Below, one piece after another: positions 23,339-28,412 of a stretch of DNA of 28,412 nt (positions within the stretch are counted from its first letter, which is position 1; each line of letters opens with the position of its first letter). The position numbers and the translations under genes were made by a program. The stretch is from Lachnospiraceae bacterium UBA7199 (GTDB lineage Bacteria > Bacillota > Clostridia > Lachnospirales > Lachnospiraceae): contig DKUR01000034.1 of the NCBI GenBank assembly GCA_002490775.1, positions 1 to 28,412 of the forward strand, written 5' to 3'. The notes below the pieces were generated by a model. The model was not told the origin of the DNA and ran no database searches. It saw nothing but the letters and a program-made list of their open reading frames with translations.

Positions 23339-24667
23339 ATGAAACATATTTTGGTGGTTGATGATGCAATAAATGATTTGAAATGTGCAGAAGAAATACT
23401 GAGTGATATCTATCAGGTTACTACTGCCCAGAACGGTGAAAATGCATTTTTTCTTTTAAAAAAATATATACCTGATTTGATCCTTTTGGATATTGATATG
23501 CCGGGGATGAATGGCTATGAGGTGATGGGACGGCTTAAGCAGGATGAAGCTTTCAGTGAGATTCCGGTAGTGTTTTTGATAGACGGTTCAGATCAGGAAA
23601 GCGAGATCAAGGGGCTTAAAATGGGGGCAATGGATTTTGTTAAAAAACCGTTTGAGCCGGAGCTTATGCGCAGTAGAATTGATAAAATTCTAAAGCTGAC
23701 AGAGCAGAATAAGATTCTACAGGACATTGCCCGTAAGGATGGACTGACTGATCTTTTAAACCGCAGATACATGGAAGAACTTTTGAACCAGACGGATACC
23801 CGGGAAGAAAAAGGTTTCTTTTTATTACTTGATCTTGACAATTTTAAACTGGTAAATGACACCTTCGGCCATGTGGTTGGTGATGAAGTTTTGATTAGAT
23901 TTGCAGGTGTTTTAAAGGAAGAGATTGATAAGGAAGGCAGTGTATGTCGTTTAGGCGGTGATGAATTTGCTATTTATATTCCCAAAGAGTATGAGAAAGA
24001 AGCACTGAAAAAAATAGTCAGGCGGATGATTGCAGTTATTGAGTTTGAAGTGAATGAACTACTTTTAGAGTCTTGTGGTTTTAAGGTTTCAGTATCTATA
24101 GGGATTGCAGAAAAGCCGGAGGATGGAAACAGTTTTATGGAATTGTATGCTGCGGCGGATAAGGCTTTATATTATGTGAAACAAAATGGAAAACGCGGAT
24201 TCCATTTTTATGGGGATACGCAAAAAAACTTTGAGGAATTAAAGAAAGAAGATAAATTGATTAATTTAATACAGCTTCAACGCCTGATCCAGGAAAAAGG
24301 CCATGAATCAGGTGCATATAAGGTTGAGTATGACGGATTTAAACGGATTTATCATTTTGTTTCCAGATGTAAGGAAAGAAAAAGCCAGGATGTTCAATTG
24401 CTCTTATTTACAGTACAGGATGTTCTAAACCATGAGATCAGAAGTGAAAGAGCCGATAAGGGAATCCGGGGATTGGAGGAAGCAGTTGCCCAGTCCTTAA
24501 GAAGAGGAGATGTGGCAACAAGGTGTGGAGAGGTGCAGTATGTGGCGATATTGGTAAATGCCTCCTATGAAAATGGAACAGTAGTGGCCCATAGAATCCA
24601 ACAGAAGTTTGACGACCTGCTTCAGGATAATACCATGACGCTTGTTTATGAAATGCAGAGTGTTTAA
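23339..24667 (+). CDS. REC-GGDEF response regulator with a second, degenerate GGDEF-like domain
   Basis: The 442-residue protein has a receiver domain (1-118; acidic Asp8/Asp9, phosphoacceptor Asp51 in LLDIDMPGMNG, Lys103 before Pro). An active-type GGDEF domain follows (about 133-292; RLGGDEF with 206-210 intact, DGLTDLLNRR entry motif). The 120-residue C-terminal domain (about 305-438) aligns by eye with a GGDEF fold in which the motif reads RCGEVQY. It likely makes cyclic di-GMP from GTP when phosphorylated. Two features are unusual. The switch Thr/Ser of the receiver is Ile81 (VVFLIDGSD), and the RxxD product-inhibition site upstream of GGDEF is absent. No histidine kinase is nearby. AAGGGGAC precedes the ATG. 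Confidence 0.88.
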   Translation: MKHILVVDDAINDLKCAEEILSDIYQVTTAQNGENAFFLLKKYIPDLILLDIDMPGMNGYEVMGRLKQDEAFSEIPVVFLIDGSDQESEIKGLKMGAMDFVKKPFEPELMRSRIDKILKLTEQNKILQDIARKDGLTDLLNRRYMEELLNQTDTREEKGFFLLLDLDNFKLVNDTFGHVVGDEVLIRFAGVLKEEIDKEGSVCRLGGDEFAIYIPKEYEKEALKKIVRRMIAVIEFEVNELLLESCGFKVSVSIGIAEKPEDGNSFMELYAAADKALYYVKQNGKRGFHFYGDTQKNFEELKKEDKLINLIQLQRLIQEKGHESGAYKVEYDGFKRIYHFVSRCKERKSQDVQLLLFTVQDVLNHEIRSERADKGIRGLEEAVAQSLRRGDVATRCGEVQYVAILVNASYENGTVVAHRIQQKFDDLLQDNTMTLVYEMQSV

Positions 24668-24706
24668 GCAATATTAAAATATAATATATATATTTATATG
24701 TAATTG

Positions 24707-24742
24707 AAAATCCCCTGGAACAGGAAAAGTTCAGGGGATTTT
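24707..24742. terminator. terminator between the GGDEF gene and citrate synthase
   Basis: AAAATCCCCTGGAAC (24707-24721) pairs with GTTCAGGGGATTTT (24729-24742) through 14 pairs with a single bulged G. Both flanks are T-rich on the relevant strand, so it can serve the convergent genes on both sides. Confidence 0.88.
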
Positions 24743-24793
24743 ACATGTTCATTTGTAAAACCTGCCTGGCTGTTATTTGCAGGCAGTAAGGAA

Positions 24794-26161
24794 TCAATGA
24801 CGGTTACACATGTCAATATAAGTACAGTCCTCACCAATTGGCTTATAAGCTGGACGGATGATTTTTCCATTGTTTACCAGTTCTTCCATGCGGTGTGCAC
24901 TCCAGCCTGCAATACGTGCAATGGCAAAGATGGGTGTATACAGTTCTAAAGGAAGATCAAGCATATGATATACAAATCCGGAATAAAAATCCACATTGAT
25001 ACTTACGCCTTTGTACATTTGGCGTTCAGCAGAAATAACTTCAGGTGCAAGCCTCTCAACTAAGGAGTAGAGGGCAAATTCTTTTTCCAAACCTTTTTCC
25101 ACAGACAGTTTTTCCACGAAAGATTTTAATATGACTGCACGAGGATCAGATTTTGAATAAATTGCATGGCCTACACCATAAATAAGGCCTGCATGGTCGA
25201 AGGCTTCTTTATGAAGAAGACGACGAAGGTAATTGGCTACTTCATTTTCATTTGTCCAATCCTTTATTTCGGTTTTCATTTCTTCAAACATTTGAACTAC
25301 CTTAATGTTGGCGCCTCCATGTCTGGGGCCTTTTAAGGAACCAATGGCAGCAGCAATAACAGAGTAAGTATCAGTCAGTGAAGAAGTTACCACGTGTGTA
25401 GTAAAGGAAGAGTTGTTTCCCCCGCCATGTTCCATATGCAATACCAGAGCAACATCTAAAAGCTTAGCCTCTAAAGGTGTATAGGAACTATCAGGACGCA
25501 GGATGTGGAGTATATTTTCTGCAGTTGAAAGTTCAGGATCAGGCTGATGGATGTACAGGCTTTTTCCATCGTGGTAATGGCAGTATGCCTGATAGCCATA
25601 AATGGAAAGCAGCGGAAAAAGGCTGATGAGCTGCAGGCATTGTCTAAGTACATTGGGCAGAGACACATCATCTGCACGATCGTCATAGGAATATAGGGTT
25701 AGAACACTGCGGGCCAGCGTATTCATCATATCACTGCTTGGAGCCTTCATGATAATGTCTCTAACAAAGCTGGTAGGCAGAGAACGATATTTGGAAAGCA
25801 TAATTCGGAAATCAGCAAGTTCTTTTTCATTGGGGAGTTTGTTAAATAAGAGAAGGTATGTAACTTCTTCAAAACCAAAACGATTATCCTTGGTAAAGCC
25901 GGTTACCAGATCTTTTATGTCATAACCCCGGTAAAAAAGACGTCCATGCGCAGGGACTTCAACCCCGTCAACGATCTCCTTGGCACGTACATCTGATATG
26001 TTGGTGAGTCCAGCCAGAACACCTTTTCCGTTTAAGTCACGAAGGCCTCTTTTTACATCATATTTTGTAAAAAGTTCTGTATCAATTAAATCGGCCTGTT
26101 CACTCATTTTAGCCAGGCGTATAATATCGGGTGTAACTTCGGAAAATACATTATGATCCAT
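24794..26161 (-). CDS. gltA: citrate synthase
   Basis: Citrate synthase condenses acetyl-CoA with oxaloacetate. The 455-residue product shows the family signature region: MEHGGGNNSS, LKGPRHGGAN, YGVGHAIYSKSDPRA, the catalytic-Asp block VDFYSGF, and RIAGWSAHRMEE. An N-terminal extension of about 40 residues precedes the core, as in some clostridial/Bacteroides-type enzymes. GAAAGGAG precedes ATG 26161 by about 9 bases. It is divergent from pckA and shares with it a 343-base control region. In an anaerobe with an incomplete TCA cycle it most likely supplies 2-oxoglutarate for glutamate synthesis. Re- versus Si-type cannot be decided from motifs alone, but the fold is the classical Si type. Confidence 0.95.
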   Translation of the reverse strand: MDHNVFSEVTPDIIRLAKMSEQADLIDTELFTKYDVKRGLRDLNGKGVLAGLTNISDVRAKEIVDGVEVPAHGRLFYRGYDIKDLVTGFTKDNRFGFEEVTYLLLFNKLPNEKELADFRIMLSKYRSLPTSFVRDIIMKAPSSDMMNTLARSVLTLYSYDDRADDVSLPNVLRQCLQLISLFPLLSIYGYQAYCHYHDGKSLYIHQPDPELSTAENILHILRPDSSYTPLEAKLLDVALVLHMEHGGGNNSSFTTHVVTSSLTDTYSVIAAAIGSLKGPRHGGANIKVVQMFEEMKTEIKDWTNENEVANYLRRLLHKEAFDHAGLIYGVGHAIYSKSDPRAVILKSFVEKLSVEKGLEKEFALYSLVERLAPEVISAERQMYKGVSINVDFYSGFVYHMLDLPLELYTPIFAIARIAGWSAHRMEELVNNGKIIRPAYKPIGEDCTYIDMCNRH

Positions 26162-26246
26162 ATATTAGGCTCCTTTCTATAATAAAAATATTAAATTCAG
26201 TCTGGTATATGCTGAAACAGAATATAATCAGAAATTTAAAAACAAG

Positions 26247-26265
26247 AACTATTTAGAATATAGTT
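26247..26265. promoter_or_regulatory. palindrome in the gltA-pckA control region
   Basis: AACTAT-TTAGAAT-ATAGTT has perfect 6-bp arms around 7 bases, between the two divergent genes, 82-100 bases upstream of gltA. The stretch 26162-26366 is otherwise AT-rich, with no gene or hairpin of note. No gltA promoter was clear enough to call. Confidence 0.35.
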
Positions 26266-26366
26266 AACATAATTATAATAACATGTAAATTCTATTCATA
26301 GCAAGAAGAAATTGAACTGTTAACAAATATTTCATATTTATAAAATAAAATTGGAATTTATTATTA

Positions 26367-26395
26367 TTGACTTTTAAAAACATGTTTGAGATAAT
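26367..26395 (+). promoter_or_regulatory. pckA promoter
   Basis: TTGACT (26367-26372) and GATAAT (26390-26395) are spaced by 17 bases, with a predicted start near 26402. Confidence 0.7.
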
Positions 26396-26401
26396 ACAAG
26401 A

Positions 26402-26504
26402 GGTGTACTGAAAGGTACATTATATGTAAACAATCACGATTCTTTCCGTGTTACAGCCGGAAGTTTGTGATGGAAAATATACAATCTTAAGGAGGACGAA
26501 TAAT
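26402..26504 (+). promoter_or_regulatory. structured pckA leader
   Basis: The leader of about 103 bases holds a short hairpin TGTAC-TGAAAG-GTACA (26404-26419). A second hairpin has CACG (26435-26438) paired to CGTG (26447-26450), extended by TGTAA/TTACA across a 5-base bulge. ATCAC (26433-26437) can instead pair with GTGAT (26467-26471). TTAAGGAGG ends about 10 bases before the ATG. No known riboswitch was recognised. Confidence 0.35.
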
Positions 26505-28214
26505 ATGTCAACAAAAGCGTATTATCCAATTTCCGAAATTGGAGCCGGTAAAGTAGGTTTTTCCAAAACCCGTTCTATTATCGAAGCTGCTTTTTACGGA
26601 AATAACGTAGTTAAGGTAAACACATTAAAAGAAGCGTATGAACTGGCTAAAAATTCACCTGGAACCATTGTAACAGATATGCCTGTTAAGGATGGTGAAA
26701 CATTTGGTCTTGAAAAAGATGCAAAGGTTCTTTTATTTAATGATGGGGCTGTTACAGGACGTTATGCAGCAGCACGCCGGATCAAAGGGGAACCAGGCGT
26801 TGATGAAGCAAAACTGGATAAGGTTGTTATGGATGCTGTCTATAATACCCGTTGGAAAACAATGTATCATGCAGAGTGCTTTGTAGGTCTCGATCCTGAA
26901 TTTATGGTAAAGGCTCACCTTTTGATTCCTGAAGGAGAAGAGAATCTTCTTTACAACTGGATGATCAACTTCCAGTATATGTCTGACGAATATGTTAAGA
27001 TGTATAAGACTTCCAAACCAGTTGGTGATGGAAAAGAACCTGATATCTACATCTTTTCAGATCCTCAGTGGGCTCCTCAGGATGCACCTGATGTTGACTT
27101 TAGCTGCTTAAGCGATCCTCTGACACTTTGCTATTTTGATACCAATGAAAACTGTGCAGCAATTCTTGGTATGAGATATTTTGGCGAGCATAAGAAGGGT
27201 ACATTAACTATGGCTTGGGCGCTTGCTAACAGAAATGGCTATGCTGCATGCCATGGCGGACAGAAGGAATACACTCTGGCAGACGGATCTAAGTTCGTTG
27301 CTTCTGTATATGGTTTGTCAGGTTCAGGTAAGTCTACACTTACACATGCAAAACATAACAATAAATATCCTTCAATCAAGGTTCTTCATGATGACGCTTT
27401 TATTATCAATACAGATACCTGCGCATCTGTGGCTCTTGAGCCTACTTACTTTGATAAGACAGCCGATTATCCTACAGGATGTCCTGACAATGAATACTTG
27501 TTATCAGCACAGAACTGTTCTGCAACTCTTGATGAGAACGGAAAGATTCAGCTTGTTACAGAAGACATCAGAAATGGTAACGGACGTGCAATCAAGTCCA
27601 AATTATGGTCACCTAACCGTGTAGATAAGATTGATGCTCCTGTTAATGCAATTTTCTGGATTATGAAGGATCCTACCATTCCGCCTGTCGTTAAATTAAA
27701 AGGTGCTGCATTAGCTTCCGTTATGGGAGCAACCCTTGCTACCAAGACCTCTACAGCAGAACGTGTGGCAGCAGGAACAGACTTAAATGCAATCCGTATT
27801 GTACCTTATGCAAATCCTTTCAGAACCTATCCTCTGGTTCATGACTATGATAAGTTTAAGAAGCTGGTAGAAGAAAAGAACGTAGCATGTTACATCGTTA
27901 ACACTGGTGATTTCATGGGAACAAAGGTGAAACCTGCTGATACATTAGGCATTCTGGAAACCATCGTTGAAGGAAAAGCTACCTTTGAAAAATGGGGCAA
28001 CTTTGATGACATTGAGATCATGTACGATTGGGATGGCAAGACAGCAGACTTTAAGCCTGACTTAAATGATGCTTCTTATAAGGAAGCATTAAAGAATGCT
28101 ATGCAGACTCGTGTAAATGCAGTTAAGGGATTTGCTGAGAAGAAGGAAGGATATGATAAACTTCCTGATGAAGCACTTGCAGCAGTTCAGAAACTGGTGG
28201 ATGCACTTAGCTAA
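26505..28214 (+). CDS. pckA: phosphoenolpyruvate carboxykinase (ATP type family)
   Basis: PEPCK interconverts oxaloacetate and PEP with CO2 release, in many anaerobes running toward oxaloacetate and ATP. The 569 residues show the family P-loop GLSGSGKST (270-278), the metal-binding VLHDDAF and the FGEHKKG and ACHGGQ stretches (the latter keeps the expected His). The length exceeds the 525-540 residues of typical bacterial enzymes, and the N-terminal half is divergent: the usual TGRSPKDK loop reads TGRYAAAR. AAGGAGG lies 9-10 bases before ATG 26505, so in-frame TTG 26448 is rejected. The codon choice looks biased towards a highly expressed gene. Two hairpins follow the stop. Confidence 0.93.
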   Translation: MSTKAYYPISEIGAGKVGFSKTRSIIEAAFYGNNVVKVNTLKEAYELAKNSPGTIVTDMPVKDGETFGLEKDAKVLLFNDGAVTGRYAAARRIKGEPGVDEAKLDKVVMDAVYNTRWKTMYHAECFVGLDPEFMVKAHLLIPEGEENLLYNWMINFQYMSDEYVKMYKTSKPVGDGKEPDIYIFSDPQWAPQDAPDVDFSCLSDPLTLCYFDTNENCAAILGMRYFGEHKKGTLTMAWALANRNGYAACHGGQKEYTLADGSKFVASVYGLSGSGKSTLTHAKHNNKYPSIKVLHDDAFIINTDTCASVALEPTYFDKTADYPTGCPDNEYLLSAQNCSATLDENGKIQLVTEDIRNGNGRAIKSKLWSPNRVDKIDAPVNAIFWIMKDPTIPPVVKLKGAALASVMGATLATKTSTAERVAAGTDLNAIRIVPYANPFRTYPLVHDYDKFKKLVEEKNVACYIVNTGDFMGTKVKPADTLGILETIVEGKATFEKWGNFDDIEIMYDWDGKTADFKPDLNDASYKEALKNAMQTRVNAVKGFAEKKEGYDKLPDEALAAVQKLVDALS

Positions 28215-28231
28215 GGTGTATTTGAATAAGG

Positions 28232-28259
28232 ACGCTGTCCGGCGTGAAACCGGATGCGT
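28232..28259 (+). other. hairpin between pckA and its terminator
   Basis: ACGC (28232-28235) pairs with GCGT (28256-28259), and TCCGG (28238-28242) with CCGGA (28250-28254), around a CGTGAAA loop. It has no T run, so it is not a terminator by itself and may protect the 3' end of the mRNA. Confidence 0.4.
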
Positions 28260-28273
28260 TTAGTGTAAGTGAA

Positions 28274-28312
28274 AAATCCCGTAATCTGTTTTGAAAGCAG
28301 ATTACGGGATTT
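28274..28312 (+). terminator. intrinsic terminator of pckA
   Basis: AAATCCCGTAATCTG (28274-28288) and CAGATTACGGGATTT (28298-28312) form a perfect 15-bp stem with a 9-base loop. A run of six T follows a few bases later. Confidence 0.9.
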
Positions 28313-28374
28313 GCCTGTTTTTTCTACAAACCGTCTTATTTTTCCCTCAAAAACTGCAATTTATCCCATAACAG

Positions 28375-28402
28375 TTGTCACTTTATTTCATCCTGCTATA
28401 AT
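28375..28402 (+). promoter_or_regulatory. strong promoter at the right edge
   Basis: TTGTCA (28375-28380) and TATAAT (28397-28402) are spaced by 16 bases and the -10 is extended (TGC immediately before it). A gene must begin beyond the window. Confidence 0.7.
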
Positions 28403-28412
28403 AAATCCACTA

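Noticed and set aside
24704..24949. Plus-strand open frame downstream of the GGDEF gene
   Set aside because: It starts at the terminator hairpin and runs antisense through the end of citrate synthase; no ribosome site.
1..28412. CRISPR arrays, insertion sequences, phage modules, tRNA or rRNA
   Set aside because: No regularly spaced repeats, transposase or integrase motifs or structural RNA signatures were found on either strand.

Overview
The window looks like chromosomal DNA of a low-GC, Gram-positive anaerobe of the class Clostridia, most likely family Lachnospiraceae. The reasons are the AT-rich base composition, strong AGGAGG ribosome sites, sigma-A type promoters, an rnfCDGEAB operon, a membrane-anchored amidase, and the grouping of a BaiN/HI0933-like flavoprotein with cmk, ispH and an S1-domain protein. 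Genus cannot be read from the sequence alone. No rRNA, tRNA, CRISPR array, transposase or prophage gene is visible.

Layout. (1) 1-3908 is an envelope-flavoured block: a coiled-coil protein behind a structured leader, a polytopic membrane protein that may be O-antigen-ligase-like, an SH3-domain membrane protein, and a membrane-anchored PGRP/amidase_2 protein. (2) 3952-10459 starts with a TetR regulator that has a palindrome at its predicted transcription start. It continues with a tightly packed housekeeping run: RpiR/MurR regulator, flavoprotein, cmk, ispH, S1 protein and cheR, ending in a bidirectional terminator. (3) On the minus strand is a DEDD-type exonuclease (10470-11576), divergent from the rnf operon. 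(4) 11725-17852 is rnfC-D-G-E-A-B followed by a ferredoxin-domain aldo/keto reductase. (5) 17839-20894 holds apbE (minus), a membrane-anchored GH25-fold protein (plus) and an AP2/HNH-like protein (minus). These genes are packed with tail-to-tail overlaps and with face-to-face promoters. (6) 21101-24667 holds a SleB-like cell-wall hydrolase, threonine synthase and a REC-GGDEF-GGDEF-like signalling protein. (7) 24794-28214 is a divergent citrate synthase and PEP carboxykinase pair, followed by two hairpins and a strong promoter at the window edge.

How the genes fit together. Rnf couples reduced ferredoxin oxidation to NAD+ reduction and ion pumping. ApbE, encoded next door, attaches FMN to Thr residues of RnfG and RnfD, whose SGAT motifs are visible. 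The Fe-S aldo/keto reductase at the operon end could exchange electrons with ferredoxin or NADH pools. Citrate synthase and PEPCK flank a shared regulatory region and feed the oxaloacetate node, from which threonine synthesis also draws. The less ordinary items are the AP2-HNH-AP2 protein with a degenerate HNH centre, the GH25-fold protein that lacks the usual catalytic Asp, the cysteine-rich tail of RnfE, the face-to-face promoter pair over an inverted repeat between apbE and the GH25-like gene, and alternative hairpins in the first leader. Several starts were moved from the longest open frame to the codon with a proper ribosome site; each case is explained in its entry.
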